Position numbers and translations under genes: made by a program
From: Isosphaeraceae bacterium
Lineage (GTDB): Bacteria; Planctomycetota; Planctomycetia; Isosphaerales; Isosphaeraceae
Direction: 5' to 3'
Length of the DNA stretch: 34,309 nucleotides
Assembly (NCBI GenBank): GCA_031291845.1
Contig: JARLIH010000276.1
Location: 1-34,309, forward strand
Shown: positions 17,542 through 25,769 of the stretch, one piece after another
Position numbering within the stretch: position 1 is the first letter of the stretch
How the letters are laid out: the number at the start of each line of letters is the position of its first letter
The notes under the pieces: generated by a model
Told to the model about the DNA's origin: nothing
Seen by the model: only the letters and a program-made list of their open reading frames with translations
Database searches by the model: none

Positions 17542-19215
17542 ATGATGAACGACCCAGGTTGGACCAGGATCGACGCAGCACTCGCGCGGTTCCTCGACGG
17601 TGAACCCGAACCGGAGGACGCCGAAACGCTGGCCGCGGCGATGGCCGGCGATCGGGACTTCGCGCGGGAAGTCCGCCGCTTGTTGACGCTCGATGACTTG
17701 CTCCGCCAGGACGCGCTGCCGGACGATCGCGCATTCGTCGAGTCGCTCACGATGAGGCTCGGCCAGGGGCGAGATGATGGCGCCTTCCTCCGTCGCTTCA
17801 GGCGTCTTCCCCGGCTCGAGAAGGTCAAGGTCACTCCACGAGCCTGGGGGATCGCGGCGGCCGTCGTGCTCGTCTGCGTGTCGCTCTCCGTTCTGGTCGT
17901 GGGGCGAGACCGGCGGGGGAAGAACGAACCGGCCGATCAGACGCGGTCGGACTTGCCGGATCGGACGGTGGCCGTCTTGACGCGAGTGGTCGACGCCCGC
18001 TGGGAGCCGGCCGACTTCTCGATCGATGAAGGCTCGGCCCTCTCGCCCGGCCGCCTTCACCTTGCGGAGGGCCTGGTCCAAATCGAGTTCATCAGTGGCG
18101 CGGGGGTTATCCTCGAGGGGCCGTGCGACTTCGAGCTGCTCTCGGCGAACCGGGCCGTCTGCCACCGAGGTAAGCTCCGCGCCCACGTCCCGCCCGCAGC
18201 CAAGGGATTTACCATCGCGGCCTCCGGTATTGACGCAGTCGACCTCGGTACCGAGTTCACGCTCAAGGTCGACGACCGAGGACAAGGGCAGATCCACGTC
18301 CTCGACGGCGCCGTGCAGCTCCACGCGGCTGGTGAGCGTTCTCCGATCCAGGGCATCAAGACACTCACCGCCGGGCAAGGCGTCGAGTACGGCCCAGGGA
18401 ACCAACTCCGCGAGCTGGTGGGCGACCCTGCCGGCATCGTCGACCGGTCCCGACTCCTCGAGCTCGAACATACGCACCAGCAGCAGCGTTATCGAGCCTG
18501 GCTGACCCACAGCCAGACGTTCCGGACCGACCCCGATCTTCTCCTCTACTACACGTTCGAGGAGGCGAACACCTGGGAACGCACCTTGCGGAACGTCGCC
18601 TCTCCCCAGGTCGACGGGTCGCGCAACGGCGCGGTCGTCGGCTGCCTCTGGTGCCCCGGACGCTGGCCGGAGAAATCCGCCCTCGAATTCAAGCGGACCA
18701 GCGACCGTGTACGGATCAACGTCCCGGGTGAGTTCGATCAATTGTCGCTCACCGCCTGGGTCCGCATGGAAGGGCTCAACTACTGGCTCAGTGCGCTGAT
18801 GCTCACCGACGGCTGGGAGCTGGGAGAGGTCCACTGGCAGATCACCGCCAACGGCGAGCTCCTCCTCGGCGTCTCCCTGCCCGATACCCGCGACGGCGAC
18901 GGTCACCGGTCCCCTCCCGTCCTCGGACCGAAAGACCTGGGCCGCTGGGTCCACCTGGCCGCCGTTTACGACAAACAGACCAACCTCATCGCCCACTACC
19001 TCGACGGCAAGCGCGTCTCGCAGGGCCTCCTCCGTGTTCCCACCACCATGCGGATCGGCCCCGCCAACCTCGGCAACTGGAACCCCTATCCAGACTTCCT
19101 GAAAAACTCGAGGCGCAGCCTTAACGGCCGCATCGACGAGTTCGCGATCCTGCGACGCGCTTTGACCGACGACGAAGTGAGGCAAATGTACGAGATGGGC
19201 AAGCCGAACTCGTGA
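17542..19215 (+). CDS. FecR-like membrane protein with C-terminal LamG domain (probable anti-sigma factor)
   Basis: 557 residues. The N-terminal cytoplasmic part (1-95; ARFLDGEPEPEDAETLAAAM) resembles the short helical anti-sigma regions of this family. A single membrane helix is at about 101-121 (IAAAVVLVCVSLSVLVV). A FecR-type beta domain follows at about 150-300 (SGAGVILEGPCDFELLSANRA, VDLGTEFTLKV, IHVLDGAVQLHA). A concanavalin/LamG-like lectin domain is at about 360-545 (LSLTAWVRMEGLNYW, WVHLAAVYDKQTNLIAHYLDG, NGRIDEFAILRRALTDDEV). It starts four bases after the sigma-factor stop, indicating translational coupling. The likely job is to bind the sigma factor and sense an extracellular, possibly carbohydrate, ligand. 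Roles are inferred from family and context. Confidence 0.85.
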   Translation: MMNDPGWTRIDAALARFLDGEPEPEDAETLAAAMAGDRDFAREVRRLLTLDDLLRQDALPDDRAFVESLTMRLGQGRDDGAFLRRFRRLPRLEKVKVTPRAWGIAAAVVLVCVSLSVLVVGRDRRGKNEPADQTRSDLPDRTVAVLTRVVDARWEPADFSIDEGSALSPGRLHLAEGLVQIEFISGAGVILEGPCDFELLSANRAVCHRGKLRAHVPPAAKGFTIAASGIDAVDLGTEFTLKVDDRGQGQIHVLDGAVQLHAAGERSPIQGIKTLTAGQGVEYGPGNQLRELVGDPAGIVDRSRLLELEHTHQQQRYRAWLTHSQTFRTDPDLLLYYTFEEANTWERTLRNVASPQVDGSRNGAVVGCLWCPGRWPEKSALEFKRTSDRVRINVPGEFDQLSLTAWVRMEGLNYWLSALMLTDGWELGEVHWQITANGELLLGVSLPDTRDGDGHRSPPVLGPKDLGRWVHLAAVYDKQTNLIAHYLDGKRVSQGLLRVPTTMRIGPANLGNWNPYPDFLKNSRRSLNGRIDEFAILRRALTDDEVRQMYEMGKPNS

Positions 19216-19540
19216 GATCCCGGGTCGCGTTCAACCCGCCTCCCTTCTCCCCGGCCCGGCAATCGTCGAGAACACGACAAGATCGCGCAAACTTACATCA
19301 ACATTCATAATCATTTTGACTCATACAATACTGACGGAGTTCCGGCCCATGAAGGCCCACTGCGTGCACTGCTTCAACAATCTCAAGCGCGTCGGCCCGC
19401 GCGCGCTGAACGACAAGCGCGGCAGCACGTTGCTGCCGCCCGGCGTGGAGTCGCCGAGTTGGGGGACGCGGGCCGCTCTCAGCCTGCCTGACGTCGGGCG
19501 TTCCCGCGTTCCCATGGAATCGAGACGAGGAAGTTGGACG
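19216..19540. promoter_or_regulatory. Leader/promoter region of the DUF1559-sulfatase pair
   Basis: An AT-rich patch around 19288-19331 includes TACAAT at 19324-19329, a possible -10 element. No good -35 could be fixed. A perfect 9-bp hairpin GCGGCAGCA-CGT-TGCTGCCGC lies at 19419-19439, about 100 bases before the start codon. The frame upstream of 19541 is open from 19316, but that extension does not look coding: no prepilin-like protein carries such a leader. Confidence 0.35.
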
Positions 19541-20542
19541 ATGATGCGACACAAGAGCCGTCGAGGGTTTACGCTGATTGAGCTTCTGGTGGTGATCGCG
19601 ATCATCGCCGTGTTGATCGCACTCCTGCTGCCGGCCGTGCAGGCCGCGCGCGAGGCGGCGCGGCGAATCCAGTGCACCAATAGCCTGAAGCAACTTGGCC
19701 TCGCCATGCACAACTATCACGACGCGGCAGGCACATTCCCGATTGGGCGGATGGGACTCAACGGTCCGCCCGGTTTCACCGGCTATGGAGACACTTCCGG
19801 CGGCAGGAACCAACGACGAACCTGGGCCTTCTCGATCTTGGCTAACATTGAACAGGGGGCGCTCTTCAATTCGATCAACTTCAGCGCAGCATACAACCAG
19901 CCAGCGAATCAAACCGTGTGCACAACATTTGTCGGCGCATACGCTTGCCCGTCGGACCCGAACGTGATCACCAACGTCGACGCTGCCGGGCTGAGGCAAG
20001 GCAATTACATGGTAAACTGGGGCAACGCGACGTACTATCAGGACGCGTACAATAACCCGTACACGTCCGGGCCGGCGCAGTCGGTCACGTTCGGGGGAGC
20101 CCCCTTTGGCTTCAGTAAGTCGTTCGGGTTACAAACCATCATCGACGGCACCAGTAATACCCTGCTCATGAGCGAGGTCATCGCGTGCATCCCCCGCGGG
20201 ACCAGCGGCGCCCTGGACGACCACCGGGGCATGATCTACAACGACGATCACAATTGCGCAATGTTCATGGCCTACACTCAACCCAATTCCACCACCCCCG
20301 ACTACGTGCCGGAGTACTGCGTTTATCCGTACGGTACCAACCCGCCCTGCATTGAAAACTCGACCGCCGAGCACGCGGGTACCCCGTCGTTCAACGCGGC
20401 ACGCAGCTTCCATTCCGGCGGCGTGAACGCCGTGTGTGCGGATGGCAGTGTCAAGTTTTTCAAGAACTCGATCAGCCTGCCCATATGGCAGGCCCTGTCA
20501 ACCACCCGGAACGGCGAGGTCGTCAGCGCCGATTCCTATTGA
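19541..20542 (+). CDS. DUF1559 family prepilin-like (type II secretion pseudopilin type) protein
   Basis: 333 residues from ATG 19541, chosen because GAGG lies ten bases upstream and the prepilin signal is then N-terminal. The start is MMRHKSRRG|FTLIELLVV with the conserved Glu at +5, a hydrophobic helix and PAVQAAREAARR. Prepilin peptidase is expected to cleave after Gly9. The DUF1559 body follows (CTNSLKQLGLAMHNYHDAAG, YACPSDPN, IIDGTSNTLLMSEV). The C-terminal signature is FHSGGVNAVCADGSVKFF. These proteins are massively amplified in planctomycetes and thought to be envelope or pilus-like components; precise function is unknown. The sulfatase follows 28 bases later in the same direction. 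Confidence 0.92.
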   Translation: MMRHKSRRGFTLIELLVVIAIIAVLIALLLPAVQAAREAARRIQCTNSLKQLGLAMHNYHDAAGTFPIGRMGLNGPPGFTGYGDTSGGRNQRRTWAFSILANIEQGALFNSINFSAAYNQPANQTVCTTFVGAYACPSDPNVITNVDAAGLRQGNYMVNWGNATYYQDAYNNPYTSGPAQSVTFGGAPFGFSKSFGLQTIIDGTSNTLLMSEVIACIPRGTSGALDDHRGMIYNDDHNCAMFMAYTQPNSTTPDYVPEYCVYPYGTNPPCIENSTAEHAGTPSFNAARSFHSGGVNAVCADGSVKFFKNSISLPIWQALSTTRNGEVVSADSY

Positions 20543-20570
20543 GCGGCCGATGGTTCCGAAGGAATTTCGC

Positions 20571-22082
20571 ATGATGAGCCAAGCCGTCACGAGACGAGTC
20601 CTGCTGGTTGTCGGACTATGGGGCGCGCTGTTCAGCGCGCCAACCTCGATCGCGGTGAACGCGGCGGAAGGAAAACGACCGAATATCCTGCTTGTGATCG
20701 CCGACGATTGGTCGTTTGGCCACGCCGGTGCGTATGGCTGCAAGTGGATCAACACACCGGCCTTCGACCGGGTTGCGAGGGAAGGAACCCTCTTTTCCCA
20801 CGCCTTCACGAACAATCCGAAGTGCAGTCCCTGTCGGGCCAGCCTCTTGACGGGCCGCAACGCCTGGCAGCTCGAGGAGGCGATGTGTCATAACGGAGTC
20901 TTCCCCGCGAAATGGCCCGTCTATCCCGACCTGCTGGAGCAAGCCGGCTACAAGGTTGGCCATACCGGCAAGGGGTGGGGGCCGGGTGACTTCAAGGCGG
21001 GGGGCTTCAAGCGCAACCCTGCCGGGCCGGCTTACCAGAGCTTCAAGCTCAAGCCCCCGTTGGAGGGACTGAGCTCCACCGATTGCGCCAGAAACTTCCA
21101 GTCTTTCCTCGAAGAAAGGATGCCCGGGCAACCGTTCTGTTTCTGGGTCGGCGGACAGGAGCCCCACCGTCCTTATGAAGACGGCGCAGGCCGGCGCGCT
21201 GGGCGGGACCCGGCGGGCGTCACGCTCCCAGCGTTTTATCCCGACTCAAACGTGATTCGAAGCGACATACTCGACTACGCGCGCGAAGTTGAGTGGTTCG
21301 ACGCCAATCTCGGCAAGATCCTCGACCAACTCGCGAAGATCGGGGAGCTCGACGACACGTTGGTTCTGGTCACGTCGGACCATGGAATGCCCTTCCCCCG
21401 CGTGAAGGGCCAAGTTTACGAAGCAGGCTTTCACTTGCCGATGGCGATCCGCTGGGGCCGGAGGGTAAAGCCGGGCCGCGTGGTCGGTGACTTTATCAAC
21501 ATCCGCGACCTGGCCCCGACGTTCCTCGAGGCAGCCGGGCTGAAAGCCCCCGCCTCCATGAGCGGCCAAAGTTTTCTCTACGCTTTGCTGAGCGAAAAAT
21601 CGGGTCAGATCGATCCAGACCGCAATCGGATGATGATCGGAAAAGAGCGGCACGACCTCGGCCGACCGAACGATCAGGGCTACCCGGTTCGGGCCATCCG
21701 TACTCCGGAGTACCTTTACATACGCAATTATGAACCCGACCGCTGGCCGGCCGGAAACCCGGAGACGAGCTATCCGAACTGTGACAACGGTCCGACCAAG
21801 ACATTAATCACGTCTGAATTCAATATGTATTACCGGCTCTGCTTCGGCAAACGACCTGCCGAAGAGCTGTACAAGGTCGCCGACGACCCCGACTGCGTCA
21901 AGAATCTCGCGGCCGAGCCGTCGCTTCAGGCTCTGAAGCAGCAGCTCGGAACGGAGATGGAAGCACGCCTGCGCCAGGACGAAGACCCGCGCATGTTTGG
22001 ACGCGGCGCGATTTTCGAGTCGTACAAGTACGTCGGAAGCCGAAGCCACTCTTACGACGCGTGGCTGAAGAACCGCCAGTGA
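20571..22082 (+). CDS. Secreted sulfatase (alkaline phosphatase superfamily, S1 type)
   Basis: 503 residues from ATG 20571, preferred over ATG 20550 because AAGGA is spaced seven bases before it. The signal peptide covers about 1-33. The metal-binding start is NILLVIADDWS. The activation motif is C85-S-P-C-R89, where Cys85 is the residue that a formylglycine-generating enzyme would convert; the consensus C-x-P-x-R is met although the common Ser at the fourth position is Cys. It is followed by ASLLTGRN, HTGKGW (Lys and His ligands), GGQEPHRPY, TSDHGMPF and a downstream Lys-rich VKGQVYEAG. It likely removes sulfate from polysaccharides, a dominant planctomycete trait. It forms a unit with the DUF1559 gene. 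The exact substrate is not assignable. Confidence 0.92.
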   Translation: MMSQAVTRRVLLVVGLWGALFSAPTSIAVNAAEGKRPNILLVIADDWSFGHAGAYGCKWINTPAFDRVAREGTLFSHAFTNNPKCSPCRASLLTGRNAWQLEEAMCHNGVFPAKWPVYPDLLEQAGYKVGHTGKGWGPGDFKAGGFKRNPAGPAYQSFKLKPPLEGLSSTDCARNFQSFLEERMPGQPFCFWVGGQEPHRPYEDGAGRRAGRDPAGVTLPAFYPDSNVIRSDILDYAREVEWFDANLGKILDQLAKIGELDDTLVLVTSDHGMPFPRVKGQVYEAGFHLPMAIRWGRRVKPGRVVGDFINIRDLAPTFLEAAGLKAPASMSGQSFLYALLSEKSGQIDPDRNRMMIGKERHDLGRPNDQGYPVRAIRTPEYLYIRNYEPDRWPAGNPETSYPNCDNGPTKTLITSEFNMYYRLCFGKRPAEELYKVADDPDCVKNLAAEPSLQALKQQLGTEMEARLRQDEDPRMFGRGAIFESYKYVGSRSHSYDAWLKNRQ

Positions 22083-22438
22083 CGGTCGCTCCGAGGCCAC
22101 AATCAAGTGGGCACTTAACTTACGGAGGTCAGGGGAAATCGGCAACTCGCGTCGGCTTGATTGTGTCGAAAGCAGTTGACCGGAGAGGCTGGGGCGCTCG
22201 GTCTGTCGTTCGAACCCTGCGGCAGCGCAAACGCCCGGAGTGGCCTGAGACGACGGCAGGTTGCTGATACGCCGGAACGAGTAACCCCCTCGAATTCCTT
22301 GGGGCTCGCGTGCCCGCCGCGAAGAGAGAGAATTATCCTAACATGCCATATATTACAAATCTTAATATTATCAATTAACGGTTTTTATATTGTACTCGGC
22401 GGCATCGCAGAAACGAAGGATGAGCCCACGTACCGACG
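22083..22438. other. Intergenic region with AT-rich island at edge of defence-like block
   Basis: No gene is recognised. Lines 22321-22380 are only about 27 percent GC by hand count (16 of 60), against about 65-70 percent in neighbouring genes. The patch directly precedes the 3' end of the KAP-TIR gene. It may be downstream/terminator sequence of that gene or a junction of inserted DNA. No direct repeats or tRNA end were found to prove an insertion boundary. Confidence 0.45.
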
Positions 22439-24193
22439 CTACGAGCGCTTCAGCGCAAGGATGAGGTCATCGAGCTGGGTGGACATGTCGGTTTCGACGG
22501 CATCGAGCGGTACGTTCCGAAGGTCCACCCAGAAGTATTCTCGCAAGCTCGGGGACAAGAGGCTGGCGTCGGCCCCGGGCAACAGGATCGGAATCAGTCG
22601 GAAGGACGAGTCGGCAGTAGCCATTTCGATGCCGATGGAACTCTCTCGGGTCTGCCATTCGGAGCCGGGTGTTTGCGGCCCAAAAAAGAACAGCAGAGCC
22701 CGACTCCGTCGTAGCGAGTTGTCGAGAGCCTTACGCCAGTTGGTGCCGGGAGTCAGGTCCGCATCCCAGGCGACACGCATCCCAGCCTCCGACAAGACCT
22801 TGGCAATGCGCCCCACATACTGTTTGTCGGTCATGCGGTAACTCAGGAACGCGTCGAACAGTTTGTCCGGAGCCGCTCTTTTTCGCACTTCATCTCGTGC
22901 TAACCTGATCAGGAACGTTGCGGCGGCTTCACGTGGTCCTCGGTTCGTCAGCCACTGCTTGCCCTGCGGCAGCAAGAGTAGCGCCGCCAGATCTGGGTAG
23001 GCAAGCATGGCCCGCGCAACCTCTTCCTCCCGCTTAGCGGCAGTTCCGGTCGCTTCGAGCGCTGCGCGATCCGGCAGTTCATCTTTGGTCCACTTGGCGA
23101 CGCCCTCGCAAACTTCCGGAGACGACAGCAACAGGTCGTAAACCGAACGCCAACGAGTCTGAAGCGCTCGCGTCATCGCGAAGTAGAGCAGATCGATCGC
23201 GGGCCCTTCGTGGGCCCCGGCGAGATTGCCGTTGATACTCGCGTCGATAATCAAACTGTTGATGAAGCGTATCGTGGCACGCGGGTTACCCCGGCCCGTA
23301 AGCTGCACAACTTCCAACAATGGCTTGAACGCAGGCAGATTCCCCACCAATACCCTCGTAAAATGATCCATGCGCAGATCATGCGGTGGAATCCGAAACT
23401 GCATTTGGATGACTTTGTCCAGATAGGCACGTCCCTCGAACTCGGTAATACCGTACTGCTGTCGATACTGGTAATCGAGGAATCCCTCGAGCACGGCACT
23501 CGCGATACCTAGCACGAACACGTAGCCTTTTTGTCCGAAGACCAACTTCAAGCTTTCCAGCAACTGGAGGGCCTTCGCTGGGAGGCAGCGATCTACATCA
23601 TCGAGGAATACAACGATGCGTTTTCCTTCCGGCAGCGTGGAACGCTCGAGGGCCGAATACACGGCGGCATAGATGCTCTCGTACTCCAGGCCACCTTGTC
23701 TTTCGCTTTGCGCGAGTCCCGTTAGCCGCTCCTCAGCCGTGATGGCTTTGTCCACGTCGAAATCGACGCCGACTTTAGCGAGCGGCAAGTCAGCTTCCGC
23801 CTTAAAGGACAAGCCTCGCAAGATCGCTCGCAGTCCCCGTGATAGTTTGCCGAGGGCATCCGCGAAGGGGCCGCCCGGCCTGCTGGCAACCGCCGCTGAC
23901 TCAGCGACGACGCGGACCAATGGAACAATGGGGTGCGATTCTCCTTCGTAGCGCCAGGCATTGAACCAGACCGTCAGGGAATCTTGTTGATGATGCTTGT
24001 CGAGTTGATTCCTGATCATCCTCATCAGGCTGGTTTTGCCGGTCCCCCATTCCCCGAGAATGGCAATCGCGAACGGACCTTCGGTTCCGAGAATGGCGTC
24101 GGTCATCGTGCCCGCATATGCGGAAAACCCCAATGAATCGATGCGATTTTCGGACTCGTCTTCCAGTAGCGGCGTGTCCTTGAGCAGCTTCAT
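22439..24193 (-). CDS. KAP-family P-loop NTPase with C-terminal TIR domain
   Basis: 584 residues from ATG 24193, chosen for the GGGGGAAG site just upstream; an in-frame start at 24238 is weaker. The N-terminal KAP NTPase has Walker A GEWGTGKTS (47-55), the KAP signature VWFNAWRYEGE, Walker B IVVFLDDVDR (193-202) and the YLDKVIQMQFRIPP block. A helical middle follows. The C-terminal TIR domain (about 446-581) starts FDAFLSYRMTDKQYV, has the RSRALLFFFG strand, and W513-x3-E517 in SEWQTRES, matching the catalytic Glu of NAD-cleaving TIRs. No membrane segments were seen in the KAP part. The layout suggests an NTP-driven sensor that switches on NAD depletion during phage infection. It lies downstream of the SIR2 gene. 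Domains are certain; the defence role is inferred. Confidence 0.9.
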   Translation of the reverse strand: MKLLKDTPLLEDESENRIDSLGFSAYAGTMTDAILGTEGPFAIAILGEWGTGKTSLMRMIRNQLDKHHQQDSLTVWFNAWRYEGESHPIVPLVRVVAESAAVASRPGGPFADALGKLSRGLRAILRGLSFKAEADLPLAKVGVDFDVDKAITAEERLTGLAQSERQGGLEYESIYAAVYSALERSTLPEGKRIVVFLDDVDRCLPAKALQLLESLKLVFGQKGYVFVLGIASAVLEGFLDYQYRQQYGITEFEGRAYLDKVIQMQFRIPPHDLRMDHFTRVLVGNLPAFKPLLEVVQLTGRGNPRATIRFINSLIIDASINGNLAGAHEGPAIDLLYFAMTRALQTRWRSVYDLLLSSPEVCEGVAKWTKDELPDRAALEATGTAAKREEEVARAMLAYPDLAALLLLPQGKQWLTNRGPREAAATFLIRLARDEVRKRAAPDKLFDAFLSYRMTDKQYVGRIAKVLSEAGMRVAWDADLTPGTNWRKALDNSLRRSRALLFFFGPQTPGSEWQTRESSIGIEMATADSSFRLIPILLPGADASLLSPSLREYFWVDLRNVPLDAVETDMSTQLDDLILALKRS

Positions 24194-24437
24194 AGCGGCT
24201 TCCCCCACAACTCTTGTTCGCCGAAGCAGCGACCCCAAGCGCAGCGCCGGGCATGAGCACCGAAGGCGGACCGAAGTTCGGCGCTCGAAGCGGCGGGCGG
24301 CACAGCCGCGTTCGGTTATCGCGTCGTTGACCGTGCATACAACGTTCGTCGCGTCATCTCACAGAGAGGCCGTGAGGGTCCGCGGGAATTCGGCGTTCCG
24401 TTTCAGATCCACCCCTTACAACCACCCGGAAAGCGTT
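24194..24437. other. Gap between SIR2 and KAP-TIR genes
   Basis: This gap of 244 bases contains no supported gene. It is long for a tight operon, so the KAP-TIR gene may have its own promoter here. It contains GC-rich inverted stretches (for example around 24293-24310) but no clear terminator for the SIR2 gene. Confidence 0.4.
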
Positions 24438-25394
24438 CTAGAGTCTCCCGCGGGCAACCAGCTCATTCCGTACAGCGCTCGGAAGCTCATTGATGTATTG
24501 GCTGCCCAGCCGATTCAGCACTTCAGGGCGGGATAGCTCCGCGATGACCACCTCAAACACCTCAGGCGCGGCAAGAACACCGACTTTGTCGGCGAGACGA
24601 ATCACGAACGAATCGAATTTGTCGTCGATCAACTTGATGTCTCGCCGCTGAAACACTTGTTCTAAGTAGTGCTTTTTGTGAGGCGCCACAGGACCAACGG
24701 AATAGGAGCGAGACAAGTAATCTCGGAGCTTTTCGCCAAGTTCATAGTAAATATTGTTGAAGTTATAATCCACCAAACTGTAACCGATAAACAGGGTTGA
24801 GAAGTTTCCGGCAAGTTCGCGAACCTCGTCGTAAATACGCTTTCGCTTTGTTGTCGAGTTGTAATAGTCGCGAGCCGTCAAGACGAGTGGAGCATTGTGG
24901 TCATACAACAGGCCAAGGCATCCGTGCGGTTTGTAGAGGGGTACTTCGCTCGGGCTGTGACCGGTGGTGAGTTCCGAGTCGGCACGAATGACACGGCAGA
25001 TCTTGGTGGTGATGCCGTGCTGACTGGCGACCGCAAAACCGCGCTCAATGACTTGGTTGTAGTTGGTCGTAATGAGCGCGCGCCAGGGAAAAAGCGGCAG
25101 CAAGAGGTGCCCGACGGTAGGGCGCAGGTCCTTGAGGCGGCGGTAAACAAAATCGTCCAGAGCACGGCGATGCTGGGGCGAAGCCGCCTCGAGGAACTCG
25201 CTCACCTCCATCAAGCTGCCGGAAAAGTTCGCAGGATCTTCGCCGAGGTGCTTGATGATGTCTCTCGCCAAATCCTGTCCTGTCGCGCCGCCTCCTTGTC
25301 CCGATTCGCAGGCAAGCGCTGACCCGGCGCCGAGAAAGGCGATGACGTGACCGTCGCTAACTTCCGTTGCGAGTTCCTGGATCAAGTCTGGCAT
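24438..25394 (-). CDS. Stand-alone SIR2-like (defence type) NAD-binding protein
   Basis: 318 residues from ATG 25394. A longer in-frame extension would overlap the neighbouring gene antisense and looks non-coding. SIR2 motifs: AFLGAGSALACE (GAGS 22-25, NAD loop), TTNYN at 109-113 with the conserved Asn111, YKPHG with the catalytic His157, and FIGYSLVDYNFNNIYYE at about 202-217. This is the SIR2_2 flavour found in ThsA, DSR and SIR2-Argonaute systems, which hydrolyse NAD rather than deacetylate proteins. The C-terminal 80 residues carry no recognised sensor domain, so activation probably needs a partner. The KAP-TIR gene follows on the same strand after 244 bases. GC content is unusually low here, about 44 percent over 24661-24840. 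Confidence 0.88.
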   Translation of the reverse strand: MPDLIQELATEVSDGHVIAFLGAGSALACESGQGGGATGQDLARDIIKHLGEDPANFSGSLMEVSEFLEAASPQHRRALDDFVYRRLKDLRPTVGHLLLPLFPWRALITTNYNQVIERGFAVASQHGITTKICRVIRADSELTTGHSPSEVPLYKPHGCLGLLYDHNAPLVLTARDYYNSTTKRKRIYDEVRELAGNFSTLFIGYSLVDYNFNNIYYELGEKLRDYLSRSYSVGPVAPHKKHYLEQVFQRRDIKLIDDKFDSFVIRLADKVGVLAAPEVFEVVIAELSRPEVLNRLGSQYINELPSAVRNELVARGRL

Positions 25395-25769
25395 CGCCGG
25401 ATCTCGATGACGAGTGCAAAAGGGCCTGGCAATTGTCCGACCACCGAAGTGCCGTGAATTATTACCATGCTGTAGGTGCAAAACAAGACTCAGATCGGGG
25501 ACCAGTCTGCGCTTATCCGGGGATGTGAACCGGGAACAGGGAAAGAACATGACCAGACGCCAGATCTCAAATGAACGGATCGGCGTTAGATTTTGGGCAG
25601 GGAGATACGGACCCCTCGGCGCAACGAGGCAGGGCCCGACATGATTGTTTGACGAACTCCGGTGCGCGCTTGACCGGGCTGCTGCCGGCTGCTCTGATGA
25701 GGCTTCAAAGGTTGGCCAGGGGACGCATCGTTTCGTTCTTTCGTCAGCGCAGTACGGGAGGATCGAGGG
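25395..25769. other. Divergent intergenic region
   Basis: No gene is recognised between the SIR2 gene (-) and the aldo/keto reductase (+). Apart from the candidate SIR2 promoter, nothing structured was found. The region forms the right boundary of the low-GC block. Confidence 0.5.
25459..25486 (-). promoter_or_regulatory. Possible sigma-70 type promoter of the SIR2 gene
   Basis: On the minus strand TTGTTT (25486-25481) and TAATAA (25464-25459) are separated by 16 bases. This would give a leader of about 58 bases before ATG 25394. It is the best such pair in the 375-base region 25395-25769, which otherwise shows no gene and must also hold the promoter of the aldo/keto reductase. Confidence 0.35.

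Noticed and set aside
17413..19185. Minus-strand open frame of 590 codons
   Set aside because: Antisense to the FecR-LamG gene, whose domains and coupling to the sigma factor are clear.
22200..22225. TTCGAA-containing T-loop-like sequence, considered as a tRNA or tRNA fragment at the edge of the defence block
   Set aside because: The flanking bases do not form a 5-bp T stem and no acceptor or anticodon arm can be drawn.
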